From Macrothele yani (taxonomy: Eukaryota > Arthropoda > Arachnida > Araneae > Macrothelidae), in assembly GCA_039090855.1 (NCBI GenBank), contig CM076995.1, forward strand, positions 118,804,270 through 118,868,269: a stretch of 64,000 nt of DNA, written 5' to 3'. This document shows, one piece after another, positions 1 to 10,522 of this stretch. Each line of letters starts with the position of its first letter. Positions within the stretch are counted from its first letter, which is position 1. The notes below the pieces were generated by a model. That model was given only the letters and a program-made list of their open reading frames with translations. It was not told where the DNA came from and did no database searches. Made by a program: the position numbers and the translations under genes.

Positions 1-590
1 GGGCAATGGAATGGATCCCACTCCAGTGTCCTGACCTTTGACCCCATTTCGCCCATTTTCAATAGGGTTCGTCCCCAGTGGCTCCCTACCACATACTAAA
101 ATTTCATCGAAATCGAACCATTTTTTAAGCAAGTTATGACTCATAAGGGCAATGGAACAAATCCCGCTCTTATGTCCTGCCTGACCTTTGACCCCATTCC
201 ACCCATTTTCAATAGGTTTCGTTCCCAGGTGGTTCCTTACCACATACCAAAATTTCATCGAAATCGAACCATTTTTATGCAAGTTATGACGCATAAGGGC
301 AATGGAACAAATCCCGCTCTTATGCCCTGCCTGACCTTTGAACCCAATTTGCCAATTTTCAATAGGGTTCGTGTCCAGGTAGTTCCCTACCAGATATTGA
401 AATTTCATCGAAATCGAACCATATTTACGCAAGTTATGACGCATAAGGGCAATTGAATGGATCCTGCTCTTATGGCGTGACCTTTGACCCCACTTCACCC
501 ATTTTCATTAGGGTTCGTCCCCTGGTGATCCCCTACCACATACTAAAATTTCATCGAAATCGAACCATTTTTACGTGAGTTATCGTGCCG
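1..590. repeat. 150-bp tandem repeat array
   Basis: Head-to-tail units begin at 147, 297 and 447, giving an exact 150-bp spacing; the first unit is cut by the window edge and the last diverges near 590. Every unit carries GACCTTTGACCCCA-like text, an AATTTCATCGAAATCGAACC block and a CAAGTTATGAC block. Open frames across it (for example 136-456) only reflect the repeat and are not treated as a gene. The array ends directly in a GGAC microsatellite. The same kind of ending occurs at 17.94-17.97 kb, so the two may be related repeat families. Confidence 0.9.
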
Positions 591-591
591 A

Positions 592-620
592 CAAACAGAC
601 GGACGGACGGACGGGCAGAA
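592..620. repeat. GACG/GGAC microsatellite
   Basis: Short run of GGAC units closing the 150-bp array. A near-identical run, also preceded by CAGACGGACGGAC, ends another repeat at 17.95 kb. No coding signal. Confidence 0.8.
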
Positions 621-639
621 AAGGCTGGAGCATATACGC

Positions 640-1268
640 TTCTTCAACCTACGGTTAGAAAGCGTAAATAAAAAACGAGTCGAAAGGATTTAATGTTAAC
701 AGAGGAACAGGAAAGGTAAACGTGATGGCGTTCTCCCATCCAGAAAAATTAGCCAAATAATTTACATTGAACAGTGTCAAGCGTATAAGGATTTTGTTTT
801 ATTGTTTCATTAATGAATAGTAATCTCAAGACCCTTTTTACGTTTCTTCGGTTTTTGAAAGCGTAACGCTGATTATTATTTAGTAGTAAAAAGAAAAATC
901 GTGAACGTAATAAGATTTTTGTTTTTACTTTTTCTCGCATTGTATTTTCACACTTGAAATGATGGATTATGTTTCAGAGGATATTTACATCAAAGAATTA
1001 TAGGCAGCAGAAGCCATCACACGTGCGCTTGCAGTGTTTATGTAATAGTACTTACATGTTACACGAGTCGTGATAAATTCTGTCTAGAAACGAGATGACT
1101 CTCTGAGTGGAATGATTGATTAGAATAAAGAACGATGATACAATGTACTGTATCCTCCTAAAAAATTTCGGATCTCATAGAAACTATCCACAATTTTTGT
1201 TTACACACCACACTTACGGAAACAAAAAAGTTTCTGAGTATCTTAAAAGAAAAAAATACAAAACATAT
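640..1268. other. AT-rich stretch without a recognised gene
   Basis: Only short open frames on both strands (for example a 63-codon frame on the minus strand at 749-940) with no family resemblance I recognise. Nothing else seen. Confidence 0.6.
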
Positions 1269-1402
1269 AGACAATCCAGTCACATTATTGTGACCACCTC
1301 CTACTTTTGACGTCAACAGCGCGCAGCCAATGAAAGAAGGCACATGTCGTGAGCTGGCTTGGAGGGTATATAAGGTGCGCTGCAGGCAATCAGAAAACAT
1401 AT

Positions 1403-1714
1403 AAGGGACACGGGTGGCCTAGTGGGCAACGTTCGTGACTACCACGGAAAGGACCTCACGTTCGATCCCAGGCTGGTACGAACGCTCGATCCACTAAATA
1501 TCCGCCGTGCGTCGGATGGGCACGTTAAGCCGTCGGACCCCGGGTACTGGCCCCCGGGAATAAATAAGGGCGTCTTCCTCCCCCTTTCTACTTCGCTTCC
1601 GTGTCACTTTCCTATCGGGCACTCTAGCCCAACTCCTAGCTTCCTATTTCTAAGGGTTATTTAAGACCTTGGGTCAGATGCTCCCTTCCTAAAACCCTCT
1701 ACAGATGATCACAC
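1403..1714 (+). mobile_element. tRNA-derived SINE, family A, copy 1
   Basis: The head is tRNA-like with RNA polymerase III boxes: A box GTGGCCTAGTGGGCAACG near 1414 and B box GTTCGATCCCAGG near 1461. Three copies exist in the window (also 23100-23414 and, inverted, 42042-42354). This one is flanked by a perfect 14-bp target duplication, ATCAGAAAACATAT, at 1389-1402 and 1715-1728, so it jumped into the Tc1-like element after that element had arrived. The tail ends CTACAGATGATC, not in a long poly-A. It encodes no protein; a LINE in the genome would mobilise it. Confidence 0.92.
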
Positions 1715-1740
1715 ATCAGAAAACATATCACTCGTTGCTG

Positions 1741-2796
1741 TCATGGATTAAAAGGGCGCTTTATCAGATTTGCAAAAAGGGATTATTATCGACATTCGGG
1801 CCAAGGGTGGCAGTTTTTCTGAAACAGGCAGTTTGTGAACAGTTCGCTTGCTGCTGTGGTTAAAGTGTATTGTGACTGGAGAAATGGCACCATTGCGAAT
1901 AAGTGACCGGGAAACTGTGGAGCACCACGGGCCATTGATGTGAGAGGTGAACGTCGACTTCAAAGGTGCGTGAGGGCCGATCAACACGCTACAGTGGAGC
2001 AACTCACTGGCCGAATGAACCAGGAGGCTACCGGAAATGTGTCTAAAACGACAGTTCAGTGAACCCTGCTGCGTATGCGGCTCCGATGCAGACGGATGGT
2101 CACTGCACCAATGCTAACGAAGGTGCATCGGCAGGAAAAGCTTACAGTTGCACGGCAGAATCGGAATTGGACCTCCGCCGATTAGCAAAGGATTGCCTTC
2201 TCCGATGAGTCATGTTTTCTGCTTCATCGAACGGATGGACGTTGGCGTATAAGGCGAGAAAGATTAAAGAACAAACACTCTTCAACCATTGCTGGAAGAA
2301 CACAAACTGGTGGGGGCATCGTTATGGTTTGGGGAATGTTTTCATGACATTCTCTGGATTCATTCATGCCTGTGGAAAGCACTATGGACCGAATTCGTTA
2401 TGAATCCATCCTTGCAGACCACGTACACTCATACATGATGATTGTCTTGCCTGGGAAGGATGGGATCTTCTAGCACGACAATGCGACGCGTCACATAGTC
2501 AGAAATGTCTGAGAGTGATTGGAAAAGCACGATGAAACTTCAAAGTACTTCCGTGGTCCCCTAATTCCTCAGACTCAAACTCAATTGAGCATTTGTGGGA
2601 TCACCTCGATCGTGTTGTTTGCTCTAATGATCCTCCACCATGCACCCTCCAGCAACTGTCAGATGCCCTACATTCAGCATGGCTCCACATACCTGTGAAC
2701 ACCTTCCAGAACCTTATTGAGTCACTCCAAACCCGTCAAGCGCTGTCCGCGCTGCACAAGGCAATTGCTCTGGATATTAGCTGGTGGTCACAATAA
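1741..2796 (+). pseudogene. Tc1-like transposase relic
   Basis: Read across frames, this stretch gives a recognisable Tc1-type transposase. An N-terminal part includes GAPRAIDVRGERRLQR. A central part includes IAFSDESCFLLHRTDGRW, where the Asp is the first catalytic acidic residue, followed by GGIVMVWGMFS and HDNATRHI (second catalytic Asp). The C-terminal part, 2593-2796, reads WDHLDRVVCSNDPPPCTLQQ and contains the family's typical proline-rich turn before the final helix. The protein would act in the nucleus to cut and paste its own TIRs. Several stops and frame changes, and the upstream SINE, show that it is not functional. The family call is firm; the subfamily is not. Confidence 0.75.
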
Positions 2797-2814
2797 TGTG
2801 ACTCGACAATGTCT

Positions 2815-3080
2815 AAACACGGAGACGGATTTAAGGATTTGCCGCCCCTAAGCCTAGACAAAATCGTCGTTCCTAGACTTAGACAAATCCCCCTAACCCT
2901 TTTCTCCCTTAAAACTAAGAACTTGATGGCTATACGTTTTCATGTAATTTATTTGTATCCGATCTAGGAGCAAAACGAAATGTTAGGGAAGAGGCGAGGA
3001 AAATAGCCCAATTCAAGCTAAGTTTAAATGAAAATAAAGGTAATTATACCTTAAATGTAGTAATATTGTAAACAACACTG
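2815..3080. other. Short non-coding spacer
   Basis: AT-rich DNA between the Tc1 relic and the RTE element; nothing recognised. The last bases, ACTATTTCTTAT at 3081-3092, are the left RTE target duplication. Confidence 0.6.
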
Positions 3081-3118
3081 ACTATTTCTTATCATCATCA
3101 TCATCATCATCATCATTG

Positions 3119-5143
3119 TCAACCATTATCAATCCACTGCTGGACGAAGGTCTCCCCAAGTTTCCTCCACAACGGTCTGTCTTGTGCCAGTCTCCTCCAT
3201 GTCACTCCCGCATACTTTCGAATTTCATCCACCCATCTTCCATGTGGTCTTCTTCTGGGTCTTTTCCTGTCCCTTGGAATCCAATCTAAAATTTCGGCTG
3301 TCCATCGATGGTCTGTTCTTCTGGCAGTATGTCCAGCCCATTGCCATTTCAGGGATTTAACTCTGATCATGATGTCTTCCACTCTTGTCATTTTTCGGAT
3401 CCACGTGTTCCTTTTCTTATCTCTCCTGGTTACACCAAGCATGCACCTCTCCATGCTACTTTGAGTTGTCTGCAGCGTTTGTATGTCTCTTTTAGTTAAG
3501 GTCCACGTCTCTGCACCATACGTAGGCACTGGAAGGATGCATTGATCAAACACTTTTCTTTTAAGACATAATGGCATATTGCTCTTGAAAATTATGCTGT
3601 TTCTTCCAAAAGCTCTCCAGGCAAGTTTTGTACGCCGACTAATTTCTTCACCAATGTGACCCTCACTTGATATCTGCTGTCCATATCTGCTCACTTGATA
3701 TCTGCTGTACGTGTCTGTTATCTCCAGCTTTTCTCCATCAATCGATAAATCTTCATTTCTTGTAAAAGCATTGTACATCACTTTTGTCTTCTGAAAGTTC
3801 ATTTTTAATCCCACTTCTTTACTCTTGTCAGCAAGTTCCTGGATCATACTCTGTAGCTCTGATGGGGTAGTTGCAAAAATGACTATTTCATCAGCAAAAC
3901 GAAGGTGGGTTAGATAATCTCCATTAATCTTTATCCCTTTGTTTTCCCAGTTCAGTGATTGAAAGACATTTTCCAATGTGGCATTAAAGAGCTTCGGAGA
4001 TATGGTGTCACCTTGTCTCACTCCTTTTCCAATTTTTATGTGTGTTGTATTTTCAAACAGCCGAATCTTTGCACTTGCATTTTCATAGATGTTATTAATA
4101 ATATTAATGTATGCATCTTCAATACCGCAGGATTTCAGAGCCATTGCAACTGCTGATGGTTTCACCGAATCAAAGGCTTTTTCATAATCGATAAAAGCCA
4201 TGCACAATGGAAGTTCATATTCCCTCGCTCTTTCAATTAGTTCTCTCAGTACGTGGATATGATCTATTGTGCTGTAGCCACTCCTGAATCCAGCTTGTTC
4301 TCTCGGTTGAGCCATGTCCAGTGTCACCTTCAAGCGGTGTGAAAGAACTTTAGTGAAGATTTTATAAACCACTGATAGGAGGCTGATAGGTCTGTAGTTC
4401 CTGAGATCCTCAATGTCACCTTTTTTATGTAGCAAGATCATTGTGGCGTTGTTCCAATCCTCAGGAATTTTCCCTTCATTAAGGCATCGAGTGAAAATTT
4501 GGGCGAGTACTGTTTCGATTTCGCCACTTGCTTCTTGTATAATGTCTACAGTAATTCCATCTTCTCCTGGAGCTTTTCCCCGCTTCATGTTCTTGATTGC
4601 ATGTGCAACTTCTGCTGGAAGGACTGGAAGAACTCTGGTACTGGTACCTTTCATGATGTCTGGAGTACATGTATCATCCCTTTCATATAATTTGGAGTAG
4701 AAATCTTTCACTCTTGTCAAAATTTCGCCTCTATTTCTTGTTACAGAACCGTCTTCTTTTCTCAGTGCCACAATCTGTTTTTTCCCCTTACTGAGATGTC
4801 CCTTTGCTATCTTTAGGCTTTGGTTGTTTTCAATTGCTTTCCTTACTAGTTCACAGTTGAATTTCCTTACGTCTTCAGTGATACTTTTTCGTACTGTCTT
4901 GCATAGCTGTATATATTCCACTTTGGAAGTCACATCTTCTTTAGTTGTCCTCATCACTCTTCTTTTTTGCATCAACATTTTGGTTTTTCCTGATAATTTG
5001 TTCACATGCAATTTGTTCTTAGACCCAGCTAATTTTGTTGCTGTTTCCATAAGAGCTTTGGTTACTTTTCTGTTATCTTCCGAAATATCCACTTCTTCCG
5101 ATGTTAGGCCTTCTAAAGCCGAGAATCTGTTCTTCAGTTCCAA
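3119..5143 (-). pseudogene. RTE reverse transcriptase region, copy 1
   Basis: A 674-codon frame covering the RT and C-terminal parts of the RTE polyprotein. RT landmarks in order: [74 protein letters not shown] and RFADEIVIFATT. The last is abnormal: other copies read RFADDVVIF, so one of the paired catalytic aspartates is Glu here. A tandem duplication near 3670-3715 replaces the normal [13 protein letters not shown] with a longer version. The C-terminus ends ETFVQQWIDNG, right before the (GAT)n tail, as in the family. The protein would nick the target and copy its own RNA by target-primed reverse transcription. It is upstream-truncated by a one-base deletion in an A run near 5165, so this copy is dead. 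Confidence 0.88.
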
Positions 5144-5409
5144 TTTGAAGGTATTATGGTGTTTTTAAGGTTGGTTATGTCAATACATTTTGTTTGTCTT
5201 ATGAGCTTGCTACGTTCGAGTTTAGTGTTGAGGTGCATCTTACATCTCACCAATCTATGATCACTACCTGTGTTGAACTTGTTCAGCACACTGCAGTCTT
5301 CGATGACGAATTTTTTGTTACACATAATAAAATCAATTTCACTTGTCGTCCCATTTGGATGTCTCCATGTCCATTTCCTGTGTGGCTTTTTCTTGAAAAA
5401 GGAGTTCAA
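5134..5409 (-). pseudogene. RTE endonuclease C-terminal part, copy 1
   Basis: Continues the endonuclease domain in a different frame from 5486-6094. It contains RKWTWRHPNGTTSEIDFIMC and the SDH motif in GSDHRLVRCKMHLNTK, the histidine-bearing active-site segment of exonuclease/endonuclease/phosphatase-fold enzymes. It ends LKNTIIPSNWN because one A is missing relative to copy 3, where the protein continues LKKHHNTFKLELKNRF. Neither the start nor the end of this frame is a natural protein terminus. Confidence 0.8.
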
Positions 5410-5485
5410 GAAGAAAACCTTTCTGCCTCTGCAAACTCAACGAGAGTATTTCCACGCTGGTTTCTGTTGCCGTGACCTAATTTAC

Positions 5486-6094
5486 CTATACTGAAGTTTC
5501 ATTCTGTTGTCGTTGCCCTATTCTTGCATTGAAATCTCCCATAATTATCTTCAAGTGCTGCTTACCTTTATTATTTAGATCACGAATTTCCTCATAAAAT
5601 TCTTCAATTTCTTCTTCAGCATGACTTGTGGTGGGTGCATAAGTTTGAATAATCTGAGCCTGGTATCTTCTCGAGAGTTGGATAACGAGTCGTGCAGCTC
5701 TGTCAGAGGAACTTTCAACTTCTACAACTTTATCCTTCAGTTTCTTGTTTATTATAAATCCAACACCACTAGTTCTGCCAGTATCTGTCCCACGATAGTA
5801 GAAGAGATGTCCACTTTTCAGTTCAATGAGATCTTCTCCTTTTCTCCTTACCTCACTTAGCCCCACGATGTCCCACTTGATCCTTTGTAGTTCCTCTTCC
5901 AATTCAAGAAGCCTTGAATCAGAAGATAGGGAGCGTCCGTTATACGTTGCCAAGGTCAGCATCAGATGGCAGCCTAGTCCGGTCCTCCGGGGATTCTTAG
6001 CACCCTCTGCCTTCATGTCGCACTGGCCGCTGCCTTGGCCAGGTACATTCCAGCTGCCGGAGACTGAGGGCCAAGATTTAAGTTGTGGAGTCAT
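5486..6094 (-). pseudogene. RTE endonuclease N-terminal part, copy 1
   Basis: Encodes the start of the RTE protein and most of its AP-like endonuclease: LTLATYNGRSLSSD (metal-binding Asn region), WDIVGLSEVRRKGED (catalytic Glu), IIQTYAPTTSH and KIIMGDFNARIG (GDFN motif). The frame starts at MTPQLKSWPSVSGSW, equivalent to the start in copy 3. It is terminated early after NETSV by a two-base TA insertion relative to copy 3 (CAGTATAGG against CAGTAGG). The endonuclease would nick host DNA to prime reverse transcription. The domain call is secure; only the copy is broken. Confidence 0.87.
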
Positions 6095-6339
6095 TTTGGA
6101 GGGGTTTGGCCATAACTCACCACGCTGGCCAAGCGGGTTGGTGAGTGTGGGATAGCATGTCCTCTAATCCCGATGGTATAGTTATACCGCTATTGGCGGT
6201 CGTCAGAGCCCCTTAGTGGGAACAGGATGTACCACGAGAAGGCGGGGTTGACATTTGTCAAGGAGAGGCTGTGATGTTACGCATCACCTGACCTTACATC
6301 CCACTATTTCTTATAACAATTAATAAAATTTTGCTTATC

Positions 6340-7533
6340 GTTGAGAAAAATTTCCAGCTGTAACACACAGAGAATCAAGAATACAGACACCCATGAAAAA
6401 CACGCAAGATTACACAGAAATAATTTCTGTGTAATCTTTCGTTTTAACATACACTAAACCGTTTTTTCAAACAAAAGTCCTGGAAAAACATAAAAAAATC
6501 GTTTGTTGAAAAAAAAAAAAAAAAAGAATTATACGCGTATAAAATTTACCAATTATTTGGGAAGAAAAGAAACAAAACAACGCTGTGTGGATATAATGTA
6601 CTCATCCATAGGTTGAATACACGAGATAGGAGGTATTCGCTGTTAAAAATAACGATAAGTAAAATAAAATAGCTTTCCTCTTTAGAACAAATTTAGCTTT
6701 GGACAGCGGAAAGGAAAGATGCAACGTTAAAAATGTAACAGAATGTGACATGAACGGGTCAATACATTATTTAAACAATCGCCTTTCACGACCACAAGGA
6801 CAGCACAAAACTTTGGAAAGCGCCTTTAAGTTGGTATACTCGTTGAAAATGAGTGAAGTTCCCTTAAGGTAAAAAAAAACAATCGTTGCGTTGAAAAAAT
6901 AAATTTATGAATTATATAAAACTGACATTTATGAAAAATTCCTGGCAATATTGTAAAATTAAAAAGTGAACCCTTATATTTCACATCGCGCTGGAAAGAG
7001 GCTCAGCTTTAAGCAAAGCCTCGTGCGTGGCAAATCAGTGTAGTCGGCAGAGTGCTTGCTTCGCACCGAGACTGTCGTTGTTTCGTTTCCAGCCAGATCC
7101 GAAAGGGCGTTTTTTAAGACCTGTTGAAAAAATTTTCCCAGCGCGGTGCCATCATGCTGAAGTTTCGTAAGGGGAAACAAAAAGTAATAGTGGCTTTGGG
7201 TAACTGCGGTTATCTTTTAATTTCTTTTTTTTTCTTTTTCTTTTTATGGCTACTACTGGAAAATTGGCGAAAAAAAACTCTGCAAGCCATCAGTTACGTC
7301 ACGTGAGATTGCCGGCTGCCACTGCCGGGAAACTAGTGGACCACATTAGGCTAGCCATCTTTTATGGTATGTGCTTGCAGGGCCTCTGAAGGGCCACTTG
7401 TGGCTGCCACTGCCTGTGATGGATAACTGATGGCCCATATGGTGGCCGCCGGGACATTTTATTGACGGTTGGGCGGCGGCAACATAGTGCTGGGTCACTG
7501 CTGGCTTGAGTGCTGGCCTAGCAACACTGTTTT
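6340..7533. repeat. Unnamed 1.2-kb dispersed repeat, family X, copy 1
   Basis: This stretch and 27781-28970 are diverged direct copies. Shared blocks in order include GTGGATATAATGTACTCAT, TTCCTCTT plus a GGAAAGGAAAGAT block, TGAAAATGAGTGAAGTTCCC, AATTTATGAATTATAT, a CTGCGGTTATC block, and TTTATGGCTACTACTGG, then a GGCC/CTGCC-rich end with TTTTATTGACGGTT. There is no coding capacity that I recognise and no clear terminal repeats. A 33-bp near-perfect palindrome lies at 6406-6438. It may be a non-autonomous element or part of a larger one; I cannot name it. Confidence 0.75.
6406..6438. repeat. Perfect palindrome in family X copy 1
   Basis: AAGATTACACAGAAAT at 6406-6421 is followed after one base by its exact reverse complement at 6423-6438. 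Copy 2 of the repeat has a hairpin of different sequence at the matching place (27803-27849). Confidence 0.9.
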
Positions 7534-7850
7534 TTATGGGATATCCTTAGAATTCCAGAAAATATAATATATTTTTAGAATTCTAGATATCTTTAGAACT
7601 CTAGAAGATACGATTTTGGTTTGATTTTCTAAACTGCAGGACCCCGTGAACACGCGGGGCCCGCGGCGACAACCTCTGTTGCCCCTATGGTTCAGCCGGC
7701 CCTGCTTCTTTCTTCTTACCCCCCCCCCCCTTTTTTTTTTTTTCAATTTTTGATGTTTTGTTACATGGTAGCTCAACGCTTTTCATGCAGGACAATAATA
7801 CGTACAGTTCGTTGTGTCAGCTATGCTTCTTTTAATGCGGGGAAGTAATA
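7534..7850. other. Spacer with poly-C/poly-T run
   Basis: AT-rich DNA with GAATTC/TCTAGA-like short inverted words and a C then T homopolymer run near 7720-7743. An 80-codon minus-strand frame here is mostly that run translated; not considered a gene. Confidence 0.6.
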
Positions 7851-8637
7851 AATACGGTGTCGCAGTCAGGGCCCGATTTACTACATGCAAGGCCCAGGCC
7901 ACAAAACATTTCCGGGCCCCTCCCCCTCCTTATTCTCTATCGACTAAATAATAGTCACTGTGTGCAGAGTAGCAGAATGTAGACGTACGTGCGTACGCTG
8001 ATAGTTTCCAAATCATTAGCAGGTTTGCAGATAGTTTTTGCATGCAGATTAAAAAAATTAAATTGTTAGGCCTATATACATCAATTAAAACACTTACTTA
8101 ACACTTTACTCAGATTAATATACTTAATTCTATTTCAACTGAAGAACTTAATTATTTTTCACATCTTCTGGGTTCTTTTGTTTTTACAGACATTTCTGGC
8201 CTCTAGATTTTATCAAGGCCTGTTCTCAATGTAAACGAACTGTATTAAAAGTTTTGTTTACACAGTATTTAAATTTTATTGCCAGGTTCCTTTTTCAGTT
8301 GACAATTAAATAAAAATAATTTCTTTATGCATTTTGTAAGTCCAGTATTTTTGAATTAACTTGTTGAAAATGATATTTATAATTTTTGAAGGTTCATTGA
8401 TAGAACTGTTTTTCTGGATATAAAAACTTTCTTTAATTAATATCTTGTTTTTATGAGGTTCGTAGTCCAATATTTTAATATTTTGCCATAAAAGTCCATT
8501 TTACACACATTGTTGCATATTCAATTGGAATGTACTTATTTTGTCCTCATTGGAATCTGTAATATTCTAATAATTATTTGTTTTATTAATTTTCCTTTAA
8601 ATTATCTTATTCTATTGTTATCATGGTTTGCGGATTT

Positions 8638-8867
8638 TTTTTTTTTTTTTTTTTTTTTGATTGGAGGTTTAACGACCACCGTGAGCAACTCAATGGGCTA
8701 TAAGCAGTCGCCCGTCCCTAATTTAGGGTCACTGGTTCCAGGGAAGGGAGAGAGCCAGTGCCGTAAGACAAACACAACATCCATGCCTCACCGGGATTCA
8801 AACCCGGACCCCTTACGGACGAATGATCAGAGACCAACGCCTTAGACCACTGCGCCACCGGGGCGGC
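8638..8867 (-). mobile_element. tRNA-derived SINE, family B, copy 1
   Basis: On the minus strand the head reads GGTGGCGCAGTGGTCTAAGG (A box) and GGGTTTGAATCCCGG (B box), followed by a body unlike family A and a poly-A tail, seen as T19-20 at 8638-8659 on the plus strand. The target duplication TTTGCGGATTT is perfect (8627-8637 and 8868-8878). Other copies: 20649-20850, 32800-33000 and 46652-46881. Transcription would be by RNA polymerase III, with mobilisation by a LINE that recognises poly-A. It inserted inside the large hAT. Confidence 0.93.
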
Positions 8868-9384
8868 TTTGCGGATTTGCAGCGAGTTTTCTGTTTCAAT
8901 AGCTGTTTACGCAGATACATTCTATTTTTATACAACTCTGGCTGTGCGGGGACAACTGGTTGATCAGTTGTTTGTGGTGTTAATGACCCCATAGATTCTA
9001 ACTATAACAATATGTCTATGACAAAATGGATGGACATCTTAATTTTAGTGAATATTGTGGTCTTGCAATGTACTGATTCTTGCGTCTAGAACATGAGAAC
9101 AATGCATTCTACAAAAAATGTGAACTAAAACAAGAAAAAAAAATCCATGGTGACCTCCACTGGACTTTCTCATAAATAGAGATGTGAAGCTGCATAAAAA
9201 AACTGAAAAAGCGCTATGGGAACTCCTACTTCCAGCTTCCCGGTTTCTACCAAGATCAAATCAGCGCATCATGATCAATATAACAGAAAACTGCAAAACA
9301 TGAACTTTTGTGTTGATGGGGAAGAGTCTGTGTTATACAAAAAAAAAAAAAAAAAAAAACATAATAATAATAATCTGAAAAGCT

Positions 9385-10370
9385 GAGGGGGAACACCTAT
9401 TACCGGTTCAATTTTTGGTAAATGTGTACTTCAGCGTCCTAAATTATTTGGTCAGAAAAGTTGTAAAATTAAAAAAAAATGCATATTAAAGATGTTTACC
9501 GAAAAACTTACCTCCAAGTAGTCCAAGTAGGATGAGTAAACACACGCTGCGGCGACGACCTGAAGTTTTGCTCCGTTGACAGGAAGGTTTGCTGCGGCGG
9601 GGAATTCATGGGCATAAGAGTACAACTGGAATCAGGTACACTCTTGTCAGGAAAGAGTAACAAAATATACTGCTACGCTAAAGAATGTAATTTGTAATCT
9701 CTGTATCACTTTTTAAAGAAACATGCAGAGATTGTCTTCGTTTTTTGGCATGTAATTCCGTGATATGAAATAGTAAGTATGCACATGCATTTCTTGTTTC
9801 TAGAAAAGCGTTAGAGTAACGTCGCATTCTCTCCAACGGAAGTTAGGTGGTAAGCCTCAATGTGAAAGTTTGATTACTAAATAAAAAAAAAACTTCTATG
9901 GAGAAATGAGTTCATGCATTCAGCATCAAAGAATCCCATGCGAAAAAAACCAAGAAACTGTCCGATTGCAACGTCAAAGACTGACACCGAATTTAACTAT
10001 TTTCTGTAGCGTAGCACTACACTCTTTCCTGACAACAGCGTACCCGGTTCCTGTTGTACTATTTCGCCCGTGAATATCCTGGCTGCTGCTATCCTTCCTT
10101 TAAACGGAGCACAGCTTCGTGGCATCACCGCAGCGTTGTTTAAGGCCTCCCGCATCATCTGTTGACTCGTCATACTTGGAGTTCAAGTTTTTCGGTAAAC
10201 ATCTTTAATATTCATTCTAACGATGAAATTTCTTCACCATTTCCCCATAAATTGCTTATTTTAGAATCTGTACGTCACGCTTTTTCGAAATCTTACAACT
10301 TTTCCGACCAAATAATTTAGGACGCTAAACTACACATTTACCCAATTTTTACCAAAATCTAATGAGCACA
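9385..10370. repeat. Foldback (long inverted repeat) element
   Basis: The two arms, about 9400-9690 and 10005-10365, are inverted, imperfect copies. Shared words: GTAAATGTGTA, GCGTCCTAAATTATTTGGTC, AAAGATGTTTACCGAAAAACTT, a TTGTCAGGAAAGAGT block and a GCTACGCTA block. The centre, about 9700-10000, is unique. The right arm has an extra segment between the outer and inner blocks. No protein and no clear target duplication seen. It looks like a MITE or foldback element sitting in the hAT, or part of that element's own structure. Confidence 0.75.
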
Positions 10371-10522
10371 TAATGACATGAATGTATAAATTGTCCAATG
10401 TCAAACAAAACTGACAATATGATGACAAAGTGCTGTGTTTGTGCACCAGATCTTTTTATTTGTAACGAACTATTCTTTATTTTTAGGAATGAATAAAAAG
10501 GATTGAAAATTTACCTCCTATA

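Larger units (their letters stand above)
1269..2814 (+). mobile_element. Degenerate Tc1/mariner-type DNA transposon
   Basis: Terminal inverted repeats of about 28 bp bound the element: the left end reads CAGTCACATTATTGTGACCA from about 1278, and the right end (2782-2814) reads the complement, GGTCACAATAATGTGACT. The interior holds a decayed Tc1-like transposase. A tRNA-derived SINE interrupts the 5' region at 1403-1714, so the uninterrupted element would be about 1.2 kb, normal for the superfamily. The TIRs can fold together but I see no other structure. It is dead, with many stops and frameshifts. Confidence 0.85.
3093..6302 (-). mobile_element. RTE-clade LINE, copy 1, full length
   Basis: A 3.2-kb non-LTR retrotransposon on the minus strand, flanked by a perfect 12-bp target duplication, ACTATTTCTTAT, at 3081-3092 and 6303-6314. 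The 5' end (about 6302) matches the 5' end of copy 3 at 33514, so both are essentially full length. The 3' end has no poly-A but a (GAT)n microsatellite, a typical feature of RTE elements. One long reading unit encodes an apurinic-type endonuclease followed by reverse transcriptase. In this copy it is split by at least two small indels. Copies at 18.6 and 33.5 kb look very similar by eye. Confidence 0.93.

Noticed and set aside
136..456. 106-codon open frame
   Set aside because: It runs through the 150-bp tandem array and shows the repeat period in its protein; no sign of selection for coding.
4413..4700. Plus-strand frames inside RTE copies (also 35118-35405 and others)
   Set aside because: Shadows of the RTE coding strand; they repeat in each copy because the sequence is shared.
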